Shown here: positions 44,662 to 52,983 of the stretch, in pieces
Layout: every line of letters starts with the position of its first letter
Numbering within the stretch: position 1 is the stretch's first letter
NCBI RefSeq assembly: GCF_026339735.1
Contig: NZ_JAPEQG010000001.1
Location: forward strand, 4,650,001-4,714,000
Source of the DNA: Streptomyces sp. NBC_01669
GTDB taxonomy: Bacteria; Actinomycetota; Actinomycetes; Streptomycetales; Streptomycetaceae
Direction of reading: 5' to 3'
Length of the DNA stretch: 64,000 nt
Translations under genes and position numbers: made by a program
The notes under the pieces: generated by a model
Databases searched by the model: none
What the model saw: only the letters and a program-made list of their open reading frames with translations
What the model was told of the DNA's origin: nothing

Positions 44662-45037
44662 CGAACGACTACTCCTCGGGCAGGCGAGAGCGCCTGGAAG
44701 CGGCAGTTGAGATCCGGTCCCCCCGAATTACGGACGGACCCTACGGCAGGCTCATCCGCAGTGCGTCCGGTCAGTCCGCGACGACTGACGCTCGGGGGCG
44801 TCGCGCGGTTCCCGGTGGTCTGCATGCCGCACAGACTACGCACGGTCAAAACCCACCTAGGGCCCAAGTTCACCCCAAATCACGCAAGTCGCTTCCTACG
44901 AATTGGTGATGTGACGCCGTTCACGATGACCCCCCTTGTCGCATCGCGGTGAGCGATCTATCGTCATGATGTATCGAGTCGATACATCAGCCCGGCATAG
45001 GGCTCCGCGAGAGCACCCGGAGAAGGAGGAGGCGAAG
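44662..45037. other. 376-bp divergent region PBP/PadR
   Basis: Promoter region for the PBP gene (-) and the PadR regulator (+). The notable element is the 23-bp dyad at 44967-44989. I see no further gene. Confidence 0.6.
44967..44989. promoter_or_regulatory. Candidate PadR operator (23-bp perfect dyad)
   Basis: TGATGTATCGA-G-TCGATACATCA: 11-bp arms around one central base. PadR-family operators typically contain ATGT/ACAT half-sites; this one sits 49 nt upstream of the PadR start, consistent with autoregulation. Confidence 0.8.
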
Positions 45038-45745
45038 TTGAGCAGACGCTCGGGCATCCTCGAATTCGCCGTACTCGGCCTGCTCCGCGAATCCCCCATG
45101 CACGGGTACGAACTGCGCAAACGCCTCAACACCTCGTTGGGGATCTTCCGCGCCTTCAGCTACGGCACCCTCTACCCCTGCCTCAAGACGCTGGTAGCCA
45201 GCGGCTGGTTGATCGAGGAACCGGGAAACGGTCCGGCAGAGGTTCCGCCCGCCGTCGGACGTGCGGTCGCCCCTGCCTCTTCACTGGCAGGACGCCGCGC
45301 CAAGATCGTCTACCGGCTGACGGCAGAAGGTAAGGAGCACTTCGAGGAGCTGCTCTCGCACACCGGCCCCGACTCCTGGGAGGACGAGCACTTCGCAGCC
45401 CGCTTCGCCTTCTTCGGACAGACGGAGCACGAGGTGCGGATGCGCGTCCTGGAAGGCCGCCGCAGCCGGCTGGAGGAGCGCCTGGAGAAGATGCGCGCCT
45501 CTCTGGCACGCACCCGCGAACGACTCGACGACTACACGCTTGAGCTGCAGCGACACGGCATGGAATCCGTGGAGCGCGAAGTGCGCTGGCTGAACGAGCT
45601 CATCGAGAGCGAGCGGTCGGGACGGGATCAGCGACGATCCTCGCCCGAGGGCTCCGCTCAGCAGAACACAGCAGGGGAGACGGACGGCCTGCCCCGGCAC
45701 CGGGGTCATACCCCGCCGGATCCGTCCGACGACACCGCCAAGTGA
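45038..45745 (+). CDS. PadR-family transcriptional regulator
   Basis: 235 aa from a TTG at 45038 (LSRRSGILEFAVLGLLRESPMHGYELRKRL), with AGAAGGAGGAGG upstream. The frame is open earlier, but the family starts here. The PadR winged helix is in residues 5-100 (ESPMHGYELRKRLN, GTLYPCLKTLVASGWL), interrupted by a 25-residue Pro/Ala insertion before KIVYRLTAEGKEHF. A Vir_Act-type C-terminal coiled coil (about 125-190) follows, then a Ser/Pro-rich tail. It is 67 nt upstream of inositol-phosphate synthase on the same strand. Confidence 0.92.
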   Translation: MSRRSGILEFAVLGLLRESPMHGYELRKRLNTSLGIFRAFSYGTLYPCLKTLVASGWLIEEPGNGPAEVPPAVGRAVAPASSLAGRRAKIVYRLTAEGKEHFEELLSHTGPDSWEDEHFAARFAFFGQTEHEVRMRVLEGRRSRLEERLEKMRASLARTRERLDDYTLELQRHGMESVEREVRWLNELIESERSGRDQRRSSPEGSAQQNTAGETDGLPRHRGHTPPDPSDDTAK

Positions 45746-45812
45746 AGTCCCGGCACTTCCGCAGGGCCTTCATCGGAATCACCAAGAACACTCAACACAG
45801 GGAGCAACCGGA

Positions 45813-46895
45813 ATGGGTTCGGTTCGCGTAGCCATCGTCGGCGTGGGCAACTGCGCCGCCTCGCTGGTGCAGGGCGTCGAGTACTACAAGGACGCCGATC
45901 CGGCCGGCAAGGTGCCCGGTCTGATGCACGTCCAGTTCGGCGAGTACCACGTGCGTGACGTCGAGTTCGTCGCCGCCTTCGATGTCGACGCGAAGAAGGT
46001 CGGCCTCGACCTCGCGGACGCCATCGGTGCCAGCGAGAACAACACCATCAAGATCGCCGACGTTCCGAACACCGGCGTGACCGTCCAGCGCGGCCACACC
46101 CACGACGGCCTGGGCAAGTACTACCGCCAGACCATCGAGGAGTCCACCGAGGCCCCGGTCGACGTCGTCCAGATCCTCAAGGACAAGCAGGTCGACGTCC
46201 TCGTCTGCTACCTGCCCGTCGGTTCCGAGGTCGCTGCGAAGTTCTACGCGCAGTGCGCCATCGACGCCAAGGTCGCGTTCGTCAACGCCCTCCCGGTCTT
46301 CATCGCCGGCACCAAGGAGTGGGCGGACAAGTTCACCGAGGCCGGTGTCCCGATCGTCGGCGACGACATCAAGTCCCAGGTCGGCGCCACCATCACGCAC
46401 CGCGTGATGGCGAAGCTCTTCGAGGACCGGGGCGTCATCCTGGACCGCACGATGCAGCTGAACGTCGGCGGCAACATGGACTTCAAGAACATGCTCGAGC
46501 GTGAGCGCCTGGAGTCCAAGAAGATCTCCAAGACGCAGGCCGTCACCTCCCAGATCCGTGACCGCGAGCTCGGTGCGGACAACGTCCACATCGGTCCGTC
46601 GGACTACGTGGCCTGGCTGGACGACCGCAAGTGGGCGTACGTGCGCCTCGAGGGCCGTGCCTTCGGTGACGTTCCGCTGAACCTGGAGTACAAGCTCGAG
46701 GTCTGGGACTCCCCGAACTCCGCCGGTGTCATCATCGACGCCGTGCGCGCCGCGAAGATCGCCAAGGACCGTGGCATCGGTGGCCCGATCCTCTCCGCGT
46801 CCTCCTACTTCATGAAGTCCCCGCCGGTCCAGTACTTCGACGACGAGGCCCGCGAGAACGTCGAGAAGTTCATCAACGGCGACGTCGAGCGCTGA
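45813..46895 (+). CDS. ino1: Inositol-3-phosphate synthase
   Basis: NAD-dependent conversion of glucose 6-phosphate to 1L-myo-inositol 1-phosphate, the first step to phosphatidylinositol and mycothiol in actinobacteria. 360 aa, MGSVRVAIVGVGNCAASLVQGVEYY. Rossmann motif GVGNCAASLVQG, the catalytic lysine region GDDIKSQVGATITHR, NVGGNMDFKNM and SPNSAGVIIDAVR. Codon bias is extreme, suggesting high expression. Downstream of the PadR gene, which may control it. A strong 18-bp terminator follows. Confidence 0.97.
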   Translation: MGSVRVAIVGVGNCAASLVQGVEYYKDADPAGKVPGLMHVQFGEYHVRDVEFVAAFDVDAKKVGLDLADAIGASENNTIKIADVPNTGVTVQRGHTHDGLGKYYRQTIEESTEAPVDVVQILKDKQVDVLVCYLPVGSEVAAKFYAQCAIDAKVAFVNALPVFIAGTKEWADKFTEAGVPIVGDDIKSQVGATITHRVMAKLFEDRGVILDRTMQLNVGGNMDFKNMLERERLESKKISKTQAVTSQIRDRELGADNVHIGPSDYVAWLDDRKWAYVRLEGRAFGDVPLNLEYKLEVWDSPNSAGVIIDAVRAAKIAKDRGIGGPILSASSYFMKSPPVQYFDDEARENVEKFINGDVER

Positions 46896-46960
46896 CACGA
46901 CCGGCAACGGTGTGTGACCGCGGCAGGGCGATGAACGGCAACGCTTCTCCCCTTCCGCCT

Positions 46961-47001
46961 CGTTGAGGGTCCCCGGGCAATCCGCCCGGGGACCCTCAAC
47001 G
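46961..47001 (+). terminator. Strong terminator of ino1
   Basis: Perfect 18-bp arms 46961-46978 and 46984-47001 with a 5-nt loop. It ends 18 nt before the start chosen for the MFS gene. Confidence 0.92.
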
Positions 47002-47019
47002 TATGTGACCCTTGCCCAT

Positions 47020-48288
47020 ATGCCCGTCGTACGTGATCTGCGCGTACTCCTGCGCCTTCGGAACTTCCGTCGTCTGCTGGCCGTACGGCTCCTCTCCCAG
47101 TGCGCCGACGGCGTCTATCAGGTCGCCCTCGCCACGCACGTCGTCTTCTCCCCGGAGAAGCAGACATCAGCGGCGGCCATCGCCTCCGCGATGGCTGTGC
47201 TGCTGCTGCCGTACTCGCTCATCGGCCCTTTCGCCGGTGTCCTGCTGGACCGCTGGCCGCGCCGCCAGGTCTTCCTGTATGGCAATCTGCTGCGCGCAGC
47301 CCTCGCCTGCTGCACTGCCCTGCTGATCCTCGGCACCGCACCCGACTGGCTCTTCTACGCCTCCGCGCTGTGCGTCACTGCGGTGAACCGCTTCGTGCTG
47401 GCGGGACTCTCGGCCGCGCTGCCACGGGTCGTCGACAGGGACCGGCTGGTCATGGCCAACTCGCTCTCACCGACAGCGGGCACGCTCGCCGCCACGGCGG
47501 GCGGCGGCCTCGCCTTCGCCGTACGCCTCGTAGCTGCGGACTCGGATGCCGCAGTGGTGCTGCTGGGCGCCGGGCTCTACCTCGCCTCGGCACTGGCCTC
47601 TCTGCGCCTCGCCACCCAACTCCTCGGACCGGATAGGAACGGCAGTCCTCTCCGGCTGAGGGATGCGCTGGCCACCACCGCGCACGGGCTTGTCGACGGG
47701 CTGCGCCATCTGGCGAAACGGACTGACGCGGCACGGGCACTGGCCGCCATGACAGTGATCCGGTTCTGCTACGGGGCTCTGACCGTGATGGTGCTGATGC
47801 TGTGCCGGTACGCCTGGTCCAACAGCGAATCCGGCGGTCTGGCCCTGCTCGGACTGGCCGTGGGCGCCTCGGGGGCGGGATTCTTCGCAGCGGCCGTGCT
47901 GACGCCCTGGGCGGTTGGACGGCTCGGCCGGTTCCGATGGATAGCGACGTGCGCCGCCGCGGCTGCCGTCCTCGAACCCGCGCTCGGACTGTGGTTCGCC
48001 CCCCGACCGATGCTGGTCGCGGCGTTCGTCCTCGGAGCCGTCACTCAGGGAGCGAAGATCGCGACGGACACGGTGGTGCAGACCGCGGTGGACGACTCAT
48101 TCCGCGGTCGCGTCTTCTCCCTGTACGACGTGCTGTTCAACGTGTCCTTTGTGGGCGCTGCCGCAGTAGCCGCTGCGGCTCTGCCTCCTGACGGGAAGTC
48201 GGTCACAGTGGTGATCGGGCTTGCGCTGCTCTACGGGATCGTCGCCGTGACGATGTTCCGGTGGAGCCGTGTCAGTGAAGTGCTATAG
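47020..48288 (+). CDS. MFS transporter
   Basis: 422 aa from the ATG at 47020 (MPVVRDLRVLLRLRNFRRLLAVRLL). The frame extends to 46963, but that part is the ino1 terminator. Twelve hydrophobic helices, with LLDRWPRRQVFLYGNLLRA as the loop 2-3 motif and SFRGRVFSLYDVLFNVSF late, as in MFS-3/enterobactin-exporter-like proteins. Substrate unknown. No clear ribosome site; the transcript may be leaderless from a promoter inside or after the terminator. Confidence 0.9.
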   Translation: MPVVRDLRVLLRLRNFRRLLAVRLLSQCADGVYQVALATHVVFSPEKQTSAAAIASAMAVLLLPYSLIGPFAGVLLDRWPRRQVFLYGNLLRAALACCTALLILGTAPDWLFYASALCVTAVNRFVLAGLSAALPRVVDRDRLVMANSLSPTAGTLAATAGGGLAFAVRLVAADSDAAVVLLGAGLYLASALASLRLATQLLGPDRNGSPLRLRDALATTAHGLVDGLRHLAKRTDAARALAAMTVIRFCYGALTVMVLMLCRYAWSNSESGGLALLGLAVGASGAGFFAAAVLTPWAVGRLGRFRWIATCAAAAAVLEPALGLWFAPRPMLVAAFVLGAVTQGAKIATDTVVQTAVDDSFRGRVFSLYDVLFNVSFVGAAAVAAAALPPDGKSVTVVIGLALLYGIVAVTMFRWSRVSEVL

Positions 48289-48338
48289 CGTGCGCGCGCC
48301 AAAAGAGAAGCGGGCGCACGATCCACGGGGGTATCCGC

Positions 48339-48890
48339 ATGTCCTATCCGCCTCAGCAAGGCCCTGGACCATATGGGCAACAGCCTCAACAGCCGTACCA
48401 ACCCCAACAGCCCGCGTACGGCTATCCGCAACAGCAGCCGTATCCGCCGCATCAGGGTCAGCAGCCGTACGGCGGCTACCCCGGTGGACCCCCGGCCCAG
48501 GGCACGCCCCCACAAGGTCCGCCGCCTCAGAACATGTCCGGCGGCAAGAAGACTTTCCTGGCGGTGCGCAACATCGTCATCATCGTGGTGGCGCTCGGCG
48601 CCCTCGCGGGTCTGAAGTTCGGCTGGGACAAGATATTCGAGTCGGACGCCAAGGCCGCCTCGGTCGGAGACTGCCTGCAGAACAAGGGCTCCAACATCAG
48701 CCCGGACATGGCGTCGGCCGACTGCAGCTCGTCGGCAGCTGAGTACAAGGTGGCCGAGGTGCACGACGGCACCACGGAGACGGACCTGTGCGACGCCAAG
48801 AAGTACGTCGCCTACACCGAGACCTCCGGCAGCCGTAAGAGCCGGACCAGCGTGGTCCTCTGTCTGACGCCGATGAAGTCGACGGGCTGA
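48339..48890 (+). CDS. LppU/SCO3897-type membrane-anchored protein
   Basis: 183 aa, MSYPPQQGPGPYGQQPQQPYQPQ. The N-terminal 65 residues are Pro/Gln/Tyr-rich and disordered. They are followed by one membrane helix (FLAVRNIVIIVVALGALAGL) and an extracytoplasmic domain with four cysteines in two likely disulphide pairs (VGDCLQ, ADCSSS, DLCDAK, VVLCLT). This matches the LppU/SCO3897 family of actinobacterial proteins, of unknown function. Convergent with the CCA-adding enzyme across a pair of parS palindromes. Confidence 0.9.
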   Translation: MSYPPQQGPGPYGQQPQQPYQPQQPAYGYPQQQPYPPHQGQQPYGGYPGGPPAQGTPPQGPPPQNMSGGKKTFLAVRNIVIIVVALGALAGLKFGWDKIFESDAKAASVGDCLQNKGSNISPDMASADCSSSAAEYKVAEVHDGTTETDLCDAKKYVAYTETSGSRKSRTSVVLCLTPMKSTG

Positions 48891-48923
48891 CCTTCTTCCG
48901 CGACAGATACCGACAGTCGCACC

Positions 48924-48957
48924 GAGGGGCGTTGTTTCACGTGAAACAACGCCCCTC
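48924..48957. repeat. 34-bp perfect palindrome around parS site 5
   Basis: GAGGGGCGTT-parS-AACGCCCCTC. It is much longer than the 14 bp ParB needs, and as RNA it would fold into a strong hairpin, so it can double as a terminator after the LppU-like gene. Confidence 0.85.
48934..48947. other. parS site 5 (perfect)
   Basis: GTTTCACGTGAAAC at the centre of the 34-bp palindrome; its centre is 45 bp from that of site 6. Confidence 0.93.
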
Positions 48958-48969
48958 TGCACATCCGCT

Positions 48970-49001
48970 CGCGGTCATGTTTCACGTGAAACATGACCGC
49001 G
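48970..49001. repeat. 32-bp perfect palindrome around parS site 6
   Basis: CGCGGTCAT-parS-ATGACCGCG. It faces the 3' end of the CCA-adding enzyme gene (stop at 49011) and is terminator-like for that strand. Confidence 0.85.
48979..48992. other. parS site 6 (perfect)
   Basis: GTTTCACGTGAAAC, the second member of the double site. Confidence 0.93.
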
Positions 49002-49010
49002 GTTCCACCC

Positions 49011-50453
49011 TCAGCTCTGCTCGGCCCACCACTTCTTGAGCTCCGCGACGGCCACGTCATGCCCCATCGGGCCGTTCTCCAGTCGCATTTCCAGCAGGAA
49101 CGCGTATGCCTTGCCGATCACCGGCCCAGGACCGATGCCCAGCGTCTTCATGATCTCGTTGCCGTCCAGGTCGGGCCGGATGGCGTCCAGCTCCTCCTGT
49201 TCCTTCAACTGTGCGATGCGCTCCTCAAGCGCGTCATAGGTGCGTGACAGCGCGCCGGCCTTGCGCTTGTTCCGCGTCGTGCAGTCCGAGCGCGTCAGCT
49301 TGTGCAGCCGCTCCAGCAACGGGCCCGCATCCCGCACATACCGGCGGACGGCGGAGTCAGTCCACTCGCCGTCGCCATAGCCGTGGAAGCGCAGATGCAG
49401 CTCCACCAGCTTCGAGACGTCCTTGACCGTGTCATTGGAGTACTTGAGTTCCGTCATGCGCTTCTTGACCATCTTGGCGCCCACCACCTCGTGGTGATGG
49501 AACGAGACGCGTCCGTCCTTCTCGAAGCGCCGGGTCCGCGGCTTACCGATGTCATGGAGCAGCGCGGCAAGCCGCAGAGTCAGGTCGGGACCGTCCTCCT
49601 CCAGGTCGATCGCCTGCTCCAGCACGGTCAGCGAGTGCTCGTAGACGTCCTTGTGACGGTGATGCTCGTCACTTTCCAGCCGTAGCGCGGGCAGCTCCGG
49701 CAGCACCTGCTGCGCCAGTCCTGTACCGACCAGAAGCGCCAGTCCCTTGCGGGCGTGCGCGGAGAGCAGCAGCTTGTTGAGTTCCTCACGGACCCGCTCG
49801 GCGGAGACGATCTCGATACGTCCAGCCATCTCCGTCATCGCAGTGATGACATCAGAAGCAACCTCGAAGTCCAGCTGCGCGGCGAAGCGCGCGGCACGCA
49901 GCATGCGCAGGGGGTCGTCGGAGAAGGACTCCTCGGGTGTCCCGGGGGTGCGCAGCACCCGCTCGGCCAGGTCCTCCAGACCACCGTGCGGGTCGATGAA
50001 TTCCTTCTGCGGCAGCGCGACGGCCATGGCATTGACCGTGAAGTCGCGGCGTACGAGGTCCTCCTCGATGGAGTCGCCGTAGGAGACCTCGGGCTTGCGC
50101 GAAGTCCTGTCGTACGCCTCCGACCGGTACGTGGTGACTTCGATCTGGTAGCCGTTCTTCTGGCAGCCCACTGTGCCGAAGGCGATACCGACCTCCCACA
50201 CCGAGTCGGCCCATGGACGCACGATCTTCAGTACGTCCTCGGGCCGGGCGTCGGTAGTGAAGTCCAGGTCGTTCCCGAGCCTGCCGAGAAGCGCGTCCCG
50301 GACCGAGCCACCGACCAGGGCCAGACTGAATCCGGCATCCTGGAATCGGCGGGCAAGGTCGTCGGCGACCGGGGAGACCCGCAGCAGTTCACTGACTGCG
50401 CGATGCTGCACCTGGGTCAGGGCACTGGAATTCTCTTCATTGGCGTTCGGCAC
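49011..50453 (-). CDS. cca: CCA tRNA nucleotidyltransferase
   Basis: Adds or repairs the 3' CCA end of tRNAs. 480 aa, starting MPNANEENSSALTQVQHR. Class II nucleotidyltransferase head with GGSVRDALLGRLGNDLDF (G-S and D-x-D metal site, about 50-70) and RRDFTVNAMA, and a following HD domain (LLHDIGKPRTRRF, HHHEVVG). The HD domain is usual in actinobacterial members. The GTG start at 50453 has little Shine-Dalgarno. It lies divergently from the DUF6049 gene (183 bp between) in the core block leading to murJ. Confidence 0.97.
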   Translation of the reverse strand: MPNANEENSSALTQVQHRAVSELLRVSPVADDLARRFQDAGFSLALVGGSVRDALLGRLGNDLDFTTDARPEDVLKIVRPWADSVWEVGIAFGTVGCQKNGYQIEVTTYRSEAYDRTSRKPEVSYGDSIEEDLVRRDFTVNAMAVALPQKEFIDPHGGLEDLAERVLRTPGTPEESFSDDPLRMLRAARFAAQLDFEVASDVITAMTEMAGRIEIVSAERVREELNKLLLSAHARKGLALLVGTGLAQQVLPELPALRLESDEHHRHKDVYEHSLTVLEQAIDLEEDGPDLTLRLAALLHDIGKPRTRRFEKDGRVSFHHHEVVGAKMVKKRMTELKYSNDTVKDVSKLVELHLRFHGYGDGEWTDSAVRRYVRDAGPLLERLHKLTRSDCTTRNKRKAGALSRTYDALEERIAQLKEQEELDAIRPDLDGNEIMKTLGIGPGPVIGKAYAFLLEMRLENGPMGHDVAVAELKKWWAEQS

Positions 50454-50636
50454 AACAGAAAAGGGTACGTGCCCGGACCGGTCGGGGCGTCATCGTTTCT
50501 CCTCGCCCTGCAAGACTCTCCCGATCATGTAGCGCACACCCCAGCACTTAGCCCCCGCGCACATCGTTACCATGCGGGGACGCAGCAACCGACAACCATC
50601 GACAACAGCTGACGACGACGAGGGACGGGTAGGCGC

Positions 50637-52934
50637 GTGGCCGAGGCGGCAGACATCCAGGGGATCAGTCCTTCTCCTGCCCGCCGGTGGCTGCGGCGCA
50701 CGGCATCCTTGGTCGTCGCAGCGCCGCTCGTGGCAGCGCTGCTGGCCGGCACGGCCGCGCCCACGGCGCAGGCCGACGTGGCGAGCAAGGCTCCCACCGG
50801 CTCCAGCACCGTCGATGTGTCCCTGGACACCCTGGCTCCCAGCGCACCGGTCAAGGGGGACACGCTCACCGTCTCCGGCACGCTGACCAACAGGAGCAAG
50901 GAATCGGTCACCGACGCCCGGGTCGATCTGCGCGTCGGACCGAGGCTCTTCGGCAGGACATCCATCGACGCTGCCGCGGAGCGCACCGGGTACGTGCCCG
51001 GCAGCGATCCCGCAGCGATCGGCGGTAAGTACACGGTGGAATTCGCGAAGCTCCCTTCGGGCATCAGCCAGGACTTCACGCTGTCCGTGCCCGTCGACAA
51101 GCTGGAACTCGACGACGCAGGTGTCTACCAATTCGGTGTCTCCCTGTCCGGGCGGACCGCCCGCGCCCCGTACGAGCAGGTACTCGGAATCCAGCGCACC
51201 TTCCTTCCCTGGCAGGCGGAGGAGAGCGATTCCAGGACCCATGTCACCTATCTCTGGCCGCTGATCGCATCCGCCCATGTCACTGCCGAGACCGGCTCGG
51301 ACGAGCAGCAGACACCGGTCTTCGCCGATGACGACCTTGCGGCCGAGATCGCTCCGGGCGGTCGCCTCGACCAGATGGTCTCGCTGGGCAGCCAGCTGCC
51401 CGTCACCTGGGTGATCGACCCGGATCTGCTGGCCGGCGTCGATGCGATGGCGAGGAATTACCGCATCAAGGTCGGCGACACCACCGTGCCCGGTAAGAAC
51501 CAGGCCGTTGCCAAGCGGTGGCTCAGCTCACTGGAGAAGGCGGTGGCGGACGGCAAGGTCGTGGCGCTGCCTTTCGCCGATCCGGATCTTGCGTCCATCG
51601 CGCACCGCGGCAAGAACGTCTCGGGGACCCTCAGCCACCTGCAGACCGCCACCGAGGTGGCCGGCACGACGGTGGAGACGATCCTGCACGTGAAGCCGTC
51701 CACCGACTTCGCATGGCCGGTCGACGGGGCGATCGATCCTTCGATCGTCGATGTCGCCACGTCGGCCGGTGCCCACAACGTGATCGCCCGCAGCGACAGC
51801 CTCCAGGAAACAGGGAGACTGCCGTACACACCGACCGCGGCCCGGCCGATCGGTGGCGGTACCAACGCCGTCGTGGCCGACTCCCGGCTCTCCAAGGCCT
51901 TCGAGGGAGACATGTCGCATGCGGAGGATTCCACTCTCGCCGTTCAGAAGTTCCTCGCCACAACCCTCGCGCTGACCGAGCAGGACACGGACACCGAGCG
52001 CAGCATCGTCGTCGCACCGCAACGGATGCCGACCGCCGCTCAGGCGCAGTCGATGGCACAAGCCCTGCACGCCCTCGACGACCAACGGTGGACACAGCCT
52101 CTCGACCTCGTGGGCGCGGCCGAGGCCGAGCCCGATGCCCAGGCGACGACGAGGGTCCCCGGGACCTCCCAGTACCCGAAGAGGCTCCGCAGCCAGGAGC
52201 TGCCCACCCAAGCCTTCCAGGACATCAAGTCCACGCAGGTCTCGCTGGGCAGCTTCCAGGTCATCCTCACTCAGCAGGAACGGGTGGTGACCCCCTTCGG
52301 CAACGCGATCAACCGGGCCATGTCGACGTCGTGGCGCGGCAGGCCGCTGGAGGCACAGCAGTACCGGGACTCGGTACGCACATATCTGCAGGGCCTCATC
52401 AACGAGGTGCAGCTCATTTCGAAGTCGGACGTCACGTTGTCCGGCCGCAGCGCCACGATCCCGGTGACCGTGCAGAACAGGCTCCTGCAGGGTGTCGATC
52501 ATCTGAAGCTCCGGCTGAAGTCGGAGAATCCGACGCGGCTCAGGCTGAACGACGGCGGCGCGGTGGCCGAGCAGCCGATCCGAATCGCCGGTGGCCACAG
52601 CCAGTCCGTGAAGTTCGACGCAGCTGCGAACGCCAACGGCCAGGTACAGGTTGTGGCGCAGCTGTACACCGAGGACGACATTCCGTACGGCGAAGAGATG
52701 ACCTTCACGGTAAAGGTCTCCGAGGTCACACCGACCGTGTTGCTGGTGATCGCCGGCGGGCTGCTGCTGCTGGTCCTCGCAGGCATCAGGATGTACACCC
52801 ATCGCAAGCGCGCCAACGCAAGCGACCCGGCCGGAGATGACGGCGGTGAACCCGAGCAGCCGAGTGACCCGACGCCGGACACCGGTCCGGAAAGCGGGGA
52901 GCCGTCAGGCACGGGTGAGAAAGTAGACCGTTGA
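50637..52934 (+). CDS. DUF6049-type secreted/membrane protein
   Basis: 765 aa from a GTG at 50637 (VAEAADIQGISPSPARRWLRR). Residues about 18-48 form a signal sequence (TASLVVAAPLVAALLAGTAAPTAQA). The large body is extracytoplasmic, with an Ig-like start and a central region with repeated D-P-D-L and R-S-D-S-L strands. One membrane helix near 700-722 precedes a short basic and acidic tail. This is the protein conserved upstream of murJ in Streptomyces (DUF6049); function unknown. Position between cca and murJ suggests a cell-envelope role. Confidence 0.9.
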   Translation: MAEAADIQGISPSPARRWLRRTASLVVAAPLVAALLAGTAAPTAQADVASKAPTGSSTVDVSLDTLAPSAPVKGDTLTVSGTLTNRSKESVTDARVDLRVGPRLFGRTSIDAAAERTGYVPGSDPAAIGGKYTVEFAKLPSGISQDFTLSVPVDKLELDDAGVYQFGVSLSGRTARAPYEQVLGIQRTFLPWQAEESDSRTHVTYLWPLIASAHVTAETGSDEQQTPVFADDDLAAEIAPGGRLDQMVSLGSQLPVTWVIDPDLLAGVDAMARNYRIKVGDTTVPGKNQAVAKRWLSSLEKAVADGKVVALPFADPDLASIAHRGKNVSGTLSHLQTATEVAGTTVETILHVKPSTDFAWPVDGAIDPSIVDVATSAGAHNVIARSDSLQETGRLPYTPTAARPIGGGTNAVVADSRLSKAFEGDMSHAEDSTLAVQKFLATTLALTEQDTDTERSIVVAPQRMPTAAQAQSMAQALHALDDQRWTQPLDLVGAAEAEPDAQATTRVPGTSQYPKRLRSQELPTQAFQDIKSTQVSLGSFQVILTQQERVVTPFGNAINRAMSTSWRGRPLEAQQYRDSVRTYLQGLINEVQLISKSDVTLSGRSATIPVTVQNRLLQGVDHLKLRLKSENPTRLRLNDGGAVAEQPIRIAGGHSQSVKFDAAANANGQVQVVAQLYTEDDIPYGEEMTFTVKVSEVTPTVLLVIAGGLLLLVLAGIRMYTHRKRANASDPAGDDGGEPEQPSDPTPDTGPESGEPSGTGEKVDR

Positions 52935-52983
52935 GCGATGTCTGTCGTGGCCGGTCGGCCGGGGACGATGAGGTGGGGTTTCG

